From CAILZL01 sp050181835 (GTDB lineage Bacteria; Pseudomonadota; Gammaproteobacteria; Steroidobacterales; Steroidobacteraceae), in NCBI GenBank assembly GCA_050181835.1, contig JBFXCU010000005.1, forward strand, positions 1 through 64,000: DNA of 64,000 bases, in the 5' to 3' direction. The notes under the pieces are model-generated. The model saw nothing but the letters and a program-made list of their open reading frames with translations. It did not search any database and was not told the DNA's origin. Shown here one piece after another: positions 53,294-61,690 of this stretch. The position numbers and the translations under genes were made by a program. How positions within the stretch are numbered: the first letter of the stretch is position 1; the number at the start of each line of letters is the position of its first letter.

Positions 53294-55234
53294 ATGTTAC
53301 GTAGAACTCGCATCAAGGATCATCACAGTGAACAGCGCATGTTCACACAACGCGCGCTGGTTGCTACTGGCGTCATCGCTATCGGCATCTTTGCACTAAT
53401 CGCAAGGTTGGTCTGGCTGCAAGTGGTACGTTACGATTATTTCGCTGAACAGGCACAAGGCAACCGGATTCGCATCGAACCCCTGCCACCAGGGCGTGGC
53501 TTAATTCTTGATCGCAATGGCGTGCCATTGGCGCTAAATACTCCGACTTACCAGCTGGAAATTACCCGCGAGCAGGCACCAGATCTGGAAGCAACGCTAC
53601 GTGACTTGGCAGAGTTGGGTCTCCTGGATCGCGACAACATCTCCACTTTGAAGCGCGACATCATGCACCGTCGTAGTTTCGAGGGAGTGCCGGTGAAATT
53701 ATCGCTTAGCGATGAAGAGCTGGCACGCTTCGCTGTACGGCAACAGGATTTTCCCGGCGTGGAAATCAAACCGCGTCTGTCACGCAAGTACCCCTTAAGC
53801 GCCAGCGGCGTACATGCGTTGGGCTATGTAGGCATCATCAGTGAGGCGGATCAGAAACTGCTGGATGGTGAGGAATATGCGGGCACCACCTTGGTTGGTA
53901 AAGCCGGTATCGAAAAGAGCTATGAGCTTGAACTACATGGTAAGGCCGGCTACCAACAACTACTGGTGAATGCCCAAGGTCGGCGCGTCGATACAGTGGG
54001 CCGAAATAACTATGGCCTGAAACGCAAAGAGCCGTTGGCAGGCAATGATCTTTACCTGACTATTGATGAGCGCCTGCAACATGCTGCTGAAGAAATGCTG
54101 CGCGGCGAACGCGGCGCAGTGGTAGCAATCGATCCTAATAACGGCGATGTGCTGGCACTAGTCAGTGCACCCGGCTTTGACCCTAACCTGTTTGGTCGCG
54201 GCTTATCGCAGGCACAGTATCTGGATCTGTATGAGAACCCTGACAGACCCATGTATGACCGTGCATTGCAAGGCGTATATCCACCAGGCTCCACCATCAA
54301 ACCATTCATGGCCATGGCGGGTCTATACTACAACGTGGTTACTCCCGCAGATACAGTGTTCTGCCCCGGCTACTTCCGTTTACCCGGCGTCAGCCGCCCA
54401 TGGATGGACTGGAAGAAAGGCGGCCATGGTACCGTGGATGCGGTTAAAGCAATCAAGACCTCCTGTGATATTTACTTTTACACCTTGGCCAATGCACTTG
54501 GCGTTAATCGTATTCATGACTATCTGAGTACACTGGGATTTGGTCAAGTCAGTGGCATTGATATTAGTGGCGAAAAGAAAGCCACCCTGCCCTCAACGGC
54601 ATGGAAACAACAACAGCGCAAGGAAAACTGGTATCCGGGTGACAACATCAATATCGGTATCGGTCAGGGCTTTCTTACCGTGACGCCGATGCAACTGGCC
54701 AATGCAACAGCGGCAGTGGCGATGCATGGCAAACGCTTTCAGCCACGCTTGGTGCATGCAGTACGCGACGCGATCACGGGTGATAAACGCGTGGTCGAAC
54801 CGATCCCGCTACCTGATGCCAGCAGCAATGACGATAGTAGTTGGGGCGTTGTTATCAAGGGCATGGAAGAAGTAATCAAACCCGGTGGAACCGCCGTCGC
54901 CGCTTTCGCGGGCGCACCCTATTCGGTTGCCGGTAAGACTGGCACGGCCCAAGCCTTCAGTGTTGCGCGCGGTCAGAAGTACAATGAAAAGCAACTGGCC
55001 AAAAATCGATTGGATCACGCACTGTTTATCGCCTTTGCGCCCATTGAAAATCCCAAGCTGGCGATTGCTGTGATCGTTGAAAATGGACGCCATGGTGGTT
55101 CAACCGCTGCACCGATTGCGCGCCGCTTGTTTGACTTCATGTTACTGCCACCCGAACAATTGACCGAACAGGAAGCCAAGCGTGCTGCACAGCTCGAAAA
55201 ACTAGCTGCTGCCGCAATGGGCCTAGATGAGTAG
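53294..55234 (+). CDS. mrdA: Penicillin-binding protein 2
   Basis: Elongasome transpeptidase of 646 residues. N-terminal membrane helix (about residues 20-40), PBP dimer domain, then the transpeptidase domain with PPGSTIKPF (active Ser, STIK), SCD (TSCDIYFY) and KTGTAQ. The length is typical. It directly follows mreD and precedes rodA. Confidence 0.96.
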   Translation: MLRRTRIKDHHSEQRMFTQRALVATGVIAIGIFALIARLVWLQVVRYDYFAEQAQGNRIRIEPLPPGRGLILDRNGVPLALNTPTYQLEITREQAPDLEATLRDLAELGLLDRDNISTLKRDIMHRRSFEGVPVKLSLSDEELARFAVRQQDFPGVEIKPRLSRKYPLSASGVHALGYVGIISEADQKLLDGEEYAGTTLVGKAGIEKSYELELHGKAGYQQLLVNAQGRRVDTVGRNNYGLKRKEPLAGNDLYLTIDERLQHAAEEMLRGERGAVVAIDPNNGDVLALVSAPGFDPNLFGRGLSQAQYLDLYENPDRPMYDRALQGVYPPGSTIKPFMAMAGLYYNVVTPADTVFCPGYFRLPGVSRPWMDWKKGGHGTVDAVKAIKTSCDIYFYTLANALGVNRIHDYLSTLGFGQVSGIDISGEKKATLPSTAWKQQQRKENWYPGDNINIGIGQGFLTVTPMQLANATAAVAMHGKRFQPRLVHAVRDAITGDKRVVEPIPLPDASSNDDSSWGVVIKGMEEVIKPGGTAVAAFAGAPYSVAGKTGTAQAFSVARGQKYNEKQLAKNRLDHALFIAFAPIENPKLAIAVIVENGRHGGSTAAPIARRLFDFMLLPPEQLTEQEAKRAAQLEKLAAAAMGLDE

Positions 55235-55237
55235 CGT

Positions 55238-56368
55238 ATGGAATTTGATAACACTCACGCACAACGCACACTAACTTGGACATCCAGAGTGCTGTCAGCA
55301 CTGCAACTGGATGGCCCGTTATTTACCGGAATTGGCTTGCTGGCTACAGTCAGCCTCGTAGTGCTTTACAGTTCATCAGGTGCCAGCTGGTCGGTGGTCG
55401 GCAGCCAAGCTACTAAATTTGCATTAGCATTGGTAATCATGCTCATGGTTGCGCAATTACCGCCGCGCCTGCTGCGACTGGTAGCACCATGGCTATATGG
55501 CATAGGCTTATTGTTGCTGCTGGCTGTCATGATTAAAGGTGAAATCTCGCTCGGTGCGCAACGCTGGTTGAATCTGGGCTTCATACGTTTTCAACCTTCT
55601 GAGATCATGAAGATTGCCGTGCCATTATTCTGCGCATGGTATGTACATGATCGACCACTGCCCCCTTCATTCCTGACAATTGTTGTATTAGCACTTGCCA
55701 TTCTGATACCTGTGCTACTCATTGCCGAGCAACCTGATTTGGGAACTGCATTACTGGTAGCCTCCGCCGGTACGATGGCATTGTTGTTATCCGGGTTACA
55801 GAAACGCTATATCGTCGGCGTCATTGCCGCCTTGATTCCCACCATCTGGATAACGTGGAGTTACCTGCTACATGATTATCAGCGCCAACGCGTTCTGACT
55901 TTTATCAATCCCGAAGCTGACCCACTTGGTTCCGGGTACCACATTATTCAATCGCAGATCGCGATAGGCTCCGGTGGTATCTTCGGTAAAGGCTACCTCA
56001 ATGGCAGTCAGGCGCAGCTGGCCTATCTACCAGAACGCTCAACTGATTTCATATTCGCAGTCATCGGCGAGGAATGGGGGCTGATCGGTCTTGCTACCGT
56101 ATTACTGTTATATCTTTTCGTCATCAGTCGCTGTCTGTATATGGCTACCACCGCGCAAGACACCTTCGCGCGAACCATTGCTGGTAGTCTGGGTCTGACC
56201 TTTGCCGTCTATGTATTCGTCAACACCGGCATGGTCACCGGGTTGTTACCGGTGGTCGGTGTGCCATTACCTTTGATCAGCTTCGGCGGCACTGCAATGG
56301 TGACGCTGATGGCCGGTTTCGGCATCGTCATGGCGGTGAATGCCAAGCGTCGCTTGGTAGGACGTTGA
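55238..56368 (+). CDS. rodA: RodA peptidoglycan glycosyltransferase
   Basis: SEDS-family polymerase of 376 residues with about ten membrane helices that pairs with PBP2. Motifs include GAQRWLNLGFIRFQPSEIMKIAVPL, EQPDLGTALLVAS, IAIGSGGIFGKGYLNGSQ and GVPLPLISFGGTAM. It starts 3 bp after mrdA. Confidence 0.96.
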   Translation: MEFDNTHAQRTLTWTSRVLSALQLDGPLFTGIGLLATVSLVVLYSSSGASWSVVGSQATKFALALVIMLMVAQLPPRLLRLVAPWLYGIGLLLLLAVMIKGEISLGAQRWLNLGFIRFQPSEIMKIAVPLFCAWYVHDRPLPPSFLTIVVLALAILIPVLLIAEQPDLGTALLVASAGTMALLLSGLQKRYIVGVIAALIPTIWITWSYLLHDYQRQRVLTFINPEADPLGSGYHIIQSQIAIGSGGIFGKGYLNGSQAQLAYLPERSTDFIFAVIGEEWGLIGLATVLLLYLFVISRCLYMATTAQDTFARTIAGSLGLTFAVYVFVNTGMVTGLLPVVGVPLPLISFGGTAMVTLMAGFGIVMAVNAKRRLVGR

Positions 56369-56423
56369 ACAATTCTCTAACTTCTAACTCGGGCTTCAGC
56401 CTGATTGACACAGGATCGACTCG

Positions 56424-57422
56424 ATGCCAAAACAACTTTTAGCTCGCTATATGGCAGCGCTTTTCTTGAGCACAGCACTGGCCATTCCAGCACAGGCAAT
56501 CGACATCGAACGGCCTGAGGTGAATAACTTCATCAATAAATTAGTAACCACTCGCCAATTTGACCGTGCTGCATTAGAGCGTGATCTGCGCGCTGCGGAA
56601 ACCAAACAATCAATACTTGATGCCATTAGCCGGCCCGCAGAGAAAACCATTCCTTGGTTTGAATATCACGACCGCTTTCTGACCGATAAGCGCATCAAGT
56701 CGGGCAAGGTTTTCCAGCAACAACATCAATCCATGCTGAATAAACTTACTACTGAAGGTGCACCAATTGCCGAAATTCTAGCCATACTTGGCGTGGAGAC
56801 TTCTTATGGACAAAATACCGGCCGCTATCGCGTACTGGATGCACTGGCAACACTAGGGTTTGATTATCCACCACGCAGTGATTTCTTCAGTTACGAACTT
56901 GAAGAGTTTTTTCTGCTCAGCCGTGAACTGAAGCTAGATGCAACTCAACCACTGGGATCCTATGCAGGCGCAATGGGCTCACCCCAATTTATGCCGCACA
57001 GCTATCGTCAGTTTGCTGTCGATGGTGATGCAGATGGCAAGATTGACCTGTGGAATAGTTGGGATGATGTACTGGCCAGTATTGCCAACTATCTCAAGCA
57101 ACATGGCTGGCGTGCTGGCGAGCCGGTACTCGCCTTGGCACAGCTCGATTCATCTGATACCTCAGCATTCTCAATCGGGGATGTTAGCTTGAATGAAAGC
57201 GTTGGCTCATTAAAAGCCAAGGGAGTGCGTTTCGCTACCAGCCTGCCGGATACCGCACCGGCGGTACTACTGGCACTGCAGAGCGAGAATGGCACGGAGT
57301 ATCGGGTTGGTTTCAATAACTTTTATGTCATCACTCGTTACAACCGTAGTCCTCTCTATGCCAACGCCGTATATGACCTAGGTCAAGCCATCACGGATGG
57401 CAGCACTAGTGGCGGGCGATAA
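56424..57422 (+). CDS. mltB: Membrane-bound lytic transglycosylase B-like
   Basis: 332 residues; cleaves peptidoglycan glycan strands. Signal peptide (MPKQLL...ALAIPAQA) without a lipobox Cys, so it may be periplasmic, not lipid-anchored. Catalytic Glu in ILGVETSYGQNTGRYRVLDALATL; also GSYAGAMGSPQFMPHSYRQFAVDGDADGKIDLW. It continues the cell-wall block and is followed after 2 bp by rlpA. Confidence 0.93.
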   Translation: MPKQLLARYMAALFLSTALAIPAQAIDIERPEVNNFINKLVTTRQFDRAALERDLRAAETKQSILDAISRPAEKTIPWFEYHDRFLTDKRIKSGKVFQQQHQSMLNKLTTEGAPIAEILAILGVETSYGQNTGRYRVLDALATLGFDYPPRSDFFSYELEEFFLLSRELKLDATQPLGSYAGAMGSPQFMPHSYRQFAVDGDADGKIDLWNSWDDVLASIANYLKQHGWRAGEPVLALAQLDSSDTSAFSIGDVSLNESVGSLKAKGVRFATSLPDTAPAVLLALQSENGTEYRVGFNNFYVITRYNRSPLYANAVYDLGQAITDGSTSGGR

Positions 57423-57424
57423 GC

Positions 57425-58231
57425 ATGGTTACTCAACGTACGTTTTTTTCAGTCTGTGCCTTGCTAACTAGCAGTTTGATACTGACTGCCTGTCAGTCAC
57501 CGGCTCCAGTAGCCAACCAAGGCAAACCTGCTACGCCTCACTCCATTCCACCGGCTAATCCCAGTTCTATTCCTGATGCAGTACCACAGACAGAAGCATT
57601 GTCCACTCGTGGCAACCCGGCGTTCTACGACGTTCTGGGACAGCGTTACTTCGTCAAGACTTCCGCAGCGGGATATGTCGAGCGCGGCATCGCTTCATGG
57701 TATGGGCCGGGATTTCACAAAGAGTTCACCTCCAATGGTGAACCATACGATATGTATGGAATGACCGCAGCACACAAGACTCTACCGCTACCTAGCTATG
57801 TACAAGTCACCAATTTAAACAATGGTAAACAAGTCATTCTGCGCGTTAATGATCGCGGCCCATTCAAGGACGGTCGAATTATTGACCTCTCCTACACCGC
57901 CGCTGCCAAGCTCGACATACTAAAGGCAGGTACCGCGATGGTTGAGGTACGGGCCATCACTCCCGGCGAATCAGCCGCAACTGCAACCGATAAAATCAAA
58001 GCAATGTACGTGCAAGTGGGCACATTCTCCAATGCAAGCAATGCTGACAAGCTAGCCGAGCAATTACGTAATCAAGGTTATGTGCAGACGACGGTGCGCA
58101 ACGATCTGAGCAACGGTCGTAGCTTGTATAGAGTGCGGATCGGTCCTCTTGCCGATGCCAACAATTTTGATCAAGTGGTTGCTCAGCTAAAAACACTAGG
58201 CTATGCAGATGCACGTCTGGCCGACAATTAA
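57425..58231 (+). CDS. rlpA: RlpA septal lytic lipoprotein
   Basis: 268 residues. Lipobox LILTAC at the end of the signal peptide; a double-psi barrel (GIASWYGPGFHKEFTSNGEPYDMYGMTAAHKTLPLPSYV ... RVNDRGPF) and a C-terminal SPOR domain that binds denuded glycan (MYVQVGTFSNASNADKLAEQL). RlpA homologs act as lytic transglycosylases on septal wall or organise it. Confidence 0.94.
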   Translation: MVTQRTFFSVCALLTSSLILTACQSPAPVANQGKPATPHSIPPANPSSIPDAVPQTEALSTRGNPAFYDVLGQRYFVKTSAAGYVERGIASWYGPGFHKEFTSNGEPYDMYGMTAAHKTLPLPSYVQVTNLNNGKQVILRVNDRGPFKDGRIIDLSYTAAAKLDILKAGTAMVEVRAITPGESAATATDKIKAMYVQVGTFSNASNADKLAEQLRNQGYVQTTVRNDLSNGRSLYRVRIGPLADANNFDQVVAQLKTLGYADARLADN

Positions 58232-58260
58232 CTGCTAAACTACTGCTATTGAATTCAAAT

Positions 58261-58292
58261 CGCAGCGCCCTGATCGTGCTGCGTTATTTTTT
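58261..58292 (+). terminator. Rho-independent terminator between rlpA and dacA
   Basis: CGCAGC (58261-58266) pairs with GCTGCG (58278-58283), followed by TTATTTTTT. It lies between the rlpA stop and the dacA ATG and probably ends the mreB-rlpA transcript, or attenuates into dacA. Confidence 0.7.
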
Positions 58293-58302
58293 CGGAGTGA
58301 CG

Positions 58303-59586
58303 ATGTCTAAATTAAAGCTGTACTGCCTATTGAGCTGCGCACTGTTGACTATGGTTGGATGCAAGCAATCCACACCAAAGACAGAGGCTTCTGCAAGCGA
58401 CGTTGCCAGCAGTGCCGCCAGCACCTCACCACTGGAGAGCTTTACTAAAGTTCAAACGACACCAGCGGGAACATCCAATGCTGTCGCACTCGCTCCGGAC
58501 ATGCCAATACCGACACCTCCGGTACTAGATGCTGCCAGCTATGTTGTGATGGATTTTGCCAGCGGCAAGATATTGGCAGAATACAACAGTGACGCCAAAC
58601 GAGACCCTGCTAGCCTGACAAAATTGATGACTAGCTACATCAGTTTCGATGCACTGCGTCTTGGCAAACTCAAGCTCACCGACTTGGTCACGGTCAGCGA
58701 ACATGCGTGGCGTGAAGGTGGTGCGGGTACCGATGGCTCGACTAGCTTCTTACCTATTAACAGTCAGGCTACGGTGGAAACCTTGTTGCTGGGCATGATT
58801 GTACAATCCGGTAACGATGCCAGCATTGCACTGGCTGAACACATTGCCGGTAACGAAGATACCTTCGCTCAGTTGATGCGCGCCTATGCGCAACGATTAG
58901 GTATGACTAATAGCAGTTTCGGCAATGCCACAGGTCTGCCCTCGCCGCTCGACTATACGACAGCACATGACATGGCCTTGCTGGCGCAGGCATTGATCCG
59001 TGACTTCCCGCAGTACTACCACTATTTTTCAGTGAAGGAATATACCTTCAACAACACAACACAGCACAATCGCAATGGCCTGCTAAACCGCGACCCCAGC
59101 GTTGATGGTTTGAAAACCGGGCACACATCCGCTGCAGGTTATTGTCTGGTCACATCGGCAAAACGCAACGATATGCGCTTGGTCACCGTAGTGATGGGCA
59201 TGAAATCCATGAAGGATCGTGAAGACGGTACGTCAGCGCTGCTCAACTATGGATTCAGTTTTTATGAAACCAAGAACATCTACACAGCCAGACAGCCGCT
59301 GAAAACCACAACGGTACGTAAGGGCCAGCTAGATAGCGTGCAAATTGGCCCAATGACAGCTGTGCAGGTGAGTGTACAGCGCGGTCGTGCCGATGCATTA
59401 GAGGCCCGCATTGAACTACCTAGTGTATTGATTGCACCATTGCAGCAAGACACGACCGTTGGTCAGCTAAAATTGACACTGGATGGTCAAGAACTGGCTA
59501 GCTATCCACTGTATCCATTGCAGGATGTGGCTGCGGCTGGCTGGTTTGGTCGCACCATTGACAGCATTAAATTGTGGTTTGAATAA
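58303..59586 (+). CDS. dacA: D-alanyl-D-alanine carboxypeptidase (PBP5/6-like)
   Basis: 427 residues from the ATG at 58303, which has GGAG 7 bases upstream; the earlier ATG at 58249 lies before the terminator. Trims D-Ala from wall pentapeptides. Active-site motifs: DPASLTKLM (Ser nucleophile), SGNDAS, and DGLKTGHTSAAGYC. A C-terminal amphipathic helix (GWFGRTIDSIKLWFE) is the usual anchor. The N-terminus also has a lipobox-like MVGC at residue 20, followed by a Ser/Ala/Thr linker, which is unusual for this family. Confidence 0.93.
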   Translation: MSKLKLYCLLSCALLTMVGCKQSTPKTEASASDVASSAASTSPLESFTKVQTTPAGTSNAVALAPDMPIPTPPVLDAASYVVMDFASGKILAEYNSDAKRDPASLTKLMTSYISFDALRLGKLKLTDLVTVSEHAWREGGAGTDGSTSFLPINSQATVETLLLGMIVQSGNDASIALAEHIAGNEDTFAQLMRAYAQRLGMTNSSFGNATGLPSPLDYTTAHDMALLAQALIRDFPQYYHYFSVKEYTFNNTTQHNRNGLLNRDPSVDGLKTGHTSAAGYCLVTSAKRNDMRLVTVVMGMKSMKDREDGTSALLNYGFSFYETKNIYTARQPLKTTTVRKGQLDSVQIGPMTAVQVSVQRGRADALEARIELPSVLIAPLQQDTTVGQLKLTLDGQELASYPLYPLQDVAAAGWFGRTIDSIKLWFE

Positions 59587-59596
59587 GGATCGCTCA

Positions 59597-59860
59597 ATGA
59601 GCGAGGAAACGTTATTTAAATTCCCCTGCGACTTCCCGCTAAAAGTCATGGGGCGCAATAACGATGACTTTCGCAGTATCGTGCTAGGCATTGTTAAAAA
59701 ACATGCAGGGGATGTGACAGCAGATAAGATTGAGGAGCGCCCAAGTCGTGATGGTAACTACCTAGGTATCACCGTCACCGTCACCGCCACCAGCAAGGCA
59801 CAGTTAGATGCTTTGTATATGGAGCTTACCTCGTGTGAGCGGGTATTGCTGTCACTGTAG
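59597..59860 (+). CDS. ybeD: YbeD/DUF493 family protein
   Basis: 87 residues from the ATG at 59597 (MSEETLFKFPCDFPLKVMGRN), matching the small ACT-like DUF493 family, often found between dacA and lipB. Its last 35 bp overlap the convergent lipB 3' end. The role is not established; a regulatory role in lipoate metabolism has been suggested by context. Confidence 0.9.
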   Translation: MSEETLFKFPCDFPLKVMGRNNDDFRSIVLGIVKKHAGDVTADKIEERPSRDGNYLGITVTVTATSKAQLDALYMELTSCERVLLSL

Positions 59861-60506
59861 ACGACCACTCAACAGGCGGTGGTAAGCGCAAGGATTCACA
59901 CAACTTGGGGGCCATTGTCTGCGCCACTTGTTGCACGCTACGTACCACTCCTAGCGCAGCCAAATCCACCACTTCCAATCCCTGGTAGCCACAGGGATTG
60001 ATACGTTGAAATGGTTGTAGATCCATACCCACGTTAAATGCCAGACCGTGGTAAACGCAGCCGCGTCGGATTCGTAAGCCAACGCTGGCCAATTTTCTCC
60101 CCTCAACATAGACGCCAGGGGCACTGCGACTGGCTTCGGCCTTGATTCCCCAGTTGGCAACGGTATTTATAATGGCGGTTTCCAGTGCCATCACTAACTC
60201 GCGTACAGTCATCTGGTGACGCCGCAAATCCAGTAAGGGATACACCACTAATTGACCAGGGCCGTGATAAGTCACCTGCCCACCACGATCAATCTGCACT
60301 ACTGGAATGTCACCCGCCGCCAGTACGTGTTCTGGTTTGCCATTCATCCCTAGTGTGAATACGGGTGAGTGTTCCAGAAACCAGATTTCATCGCGAACAT
60401 GTTCGCCGCGCTCATCGGTAAAACGCTGCATCGCACGCCAAGTTGGCTCGTAAGGCACCAAGCCGAGGTGTTTGAGCAAAGGTGACATGACAGGTGTGTC
60501 AGACAT
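59826..60506 (-). CDS. lipB: Octanoyl-ACP:protein octanoyltransferase
   Basis: 226 residues from ATG 60506. Moves octanoate from ACP to lipoyl domains. Motifs: EHSPVFTLGMNGKPEHV, QIDRGGQVTYHGPGQLVVYPLLDL, RSAPGVYVEGRKLASVGLRIRRGCVYHGLAFNV, and the active-site Cys in INPCGYQG. The last ~30 residues are poorly conserved and overlap ybeD on the other strand. It lies downstream of lipA, opposite to ybeD. Confidence 0.94.
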   Translation of the reverse strand: MSDTPVMSPLLKHLGLVPYEPTWRAMQRFTDERGEHVRDEIWFLEHSPVFTLGMNGKPEHVLAAGDIPVVQIDRGGQVTYHGPGQLVVYPLLDLRRHQMTVRELVMALETAIINTVANWGIKAEASRSAPGVYVEGRKLASVGLRIRRGCVYHGLAFNVGMDLQPFQRINPCGYQGLEVVDLAALGVVRSVQQVAQTMAPKLCESLRLPPPVEWSSTVTAIPAHTR

Positions 60507-60533
60507 GGATTGAACTGTACAGAGCAATGAGAC

Positions 60534-61568
60534 TCAACCAGTTAAACCTGCATTATTACGCTCCAACGCCCGCTCGGCTCGATAGCTGGATCGCACCAGC
60601 GGCCCCGACACGCACTCCAGAAAGCCTTTAGCCAGTGCCAGCTCGCGATACTGAGCAAACTGTTCTGGTGTCACCCAACGTTGGATTTCCAAATGATTGG
60701 TAGTAGGTCGCAGGTACTGCCCCAGAGTCAGTATGTCTACCTTGGCGCTACGCAGATCATCCATAGTCTGAGTAATTTCCGCATCGGTTTCACCCAAACC
60801 AAGCATGAGGCTACTCTTGGTCAAGACGGCAGGCCGGTGCTGCTTGGCGTGTGCCAGCACATCCAGTGTTTGCTGATAACCAGCGCGGGGGTCACGGACA
60901 GGATGGGTAAGCCGCTTTACCGTCTCCACATTCTGTGCGAACACTTCCAGTCCACTATCTACTACGGTTTCCACATCCGCTAACACACCTTGGAAATCAG
61001 GTGTCAATGCTTCAACGGCAGTATCGGGATTCAAGCGCTTTATCTCACGCACACAGGCAGCAAAGTGCGCCGCACCACCATCATCCAGATCATCACGATT
61101 AACTGAAGTCAGCACCACATATTTAAGCTTCATTAAGCGTACGGTATTTGCGCTATTGGCCGGTTCGTCTGCATCCAGCCAGCCCTTTGGATTGCCGGTA
61201 TCAACTGCGCAGAAACGACAGGCGCGAGTACATACCGCACCCATTAACATCAGAGTGGCGGTGCCAGCATTCCAACACTCACCTATATTCGGGCATTTTG
61301 CTTCTTCGCAGACGGTAGCCAGTCGATGTTCATGGACCGCTTCACGCACTGCCTTATAGCCGTTACCAGCAGACATGGCTGCGCGTAACCAGCGTGGCTT
61401 TTGCCCGGGCACGAATCTCCCCCCACTCACACTGGCCTTGATGCCATCTTTGATCGCAGAGTACCCTTGCGGGGTTTGATATTTCTCGCCACTTTTTAGT
61501 CCGGCCGAACGCGGGCTGACTTGGGATACGATCTCTATGCCTTTAAAACTGCTCACAACTACTCGCAA
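60534..61568 (-). CDS. lipA: Lipoyl synthase
   Basis: Radical SAM enzyme of about 340 residues that inserts two sulfurs into octanoyl groups. Auxiliary cluster CEEAKCPNIGEC (C-x4-C-x5-C), SAM cluster CTRACRFC, and the C-terminal RSSYRAE serine ligand are intact. The start is TTG at 61568, or GTG at 61556; neither has a strong ribosome site. The first ~60 residues are less conserved. Confidence 0.95.
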   Translation of the reverse strand: MRVVVSSFKGIEIVSQVSPRSAGLKSGEKYQTPQGYSAIKDGIKASVSGGRFVPGQKPRWLRAAMSAGNGYKAVREAVHEHRLATVCEEAKCPNIGECWNAGTATLMLMGAVCTRACRFCAVDTGNPKGWLDADEPANSANTVRLMKLKYVVLTSVNRDDLDDGGAAHFAACVREIKRLNPDTAVEALTPDFQGVLADVETVVDSGLEVFAQNVETVKRLTHPVRDPRAGYQQTLDVLAHAKQHRPAVLTKSSLMLGLGETDAEITQTMDDLRSAKVDILTLGQYLRPTTNHLEIQRWVTPEQFAQYRELALAKGFLECVSGPLVRSSYRAERALERNNAGLTG

Positions 61569-61629
61569 TGACTAATTCTCAAGGTGAATATGGTAACGCT
61601 CACCTGACAGCATGTCATTCATACTCCGC

Positions 61630-61667
61630 AAAAAACAATGCCTGATTGGCTAGCCAATCAGGCATTG
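61630..61667 (-). terminator. Strong Rho-independent terminator after the TPR gene
   Basis: A perfect inverted repeat covers 61636-61667 (AATGCCTGATTGGC against GCCAATCAGGCATT, centred near 61651). On the minus strand it is followed by TTTTTT at 61635-61630. It ends the leftward TPR (and perhaps exbD) transcript. Confidence 0.85.
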
Positions 61668-61690
61668 TCAAAACCCGTTTCGCAGTTTTT

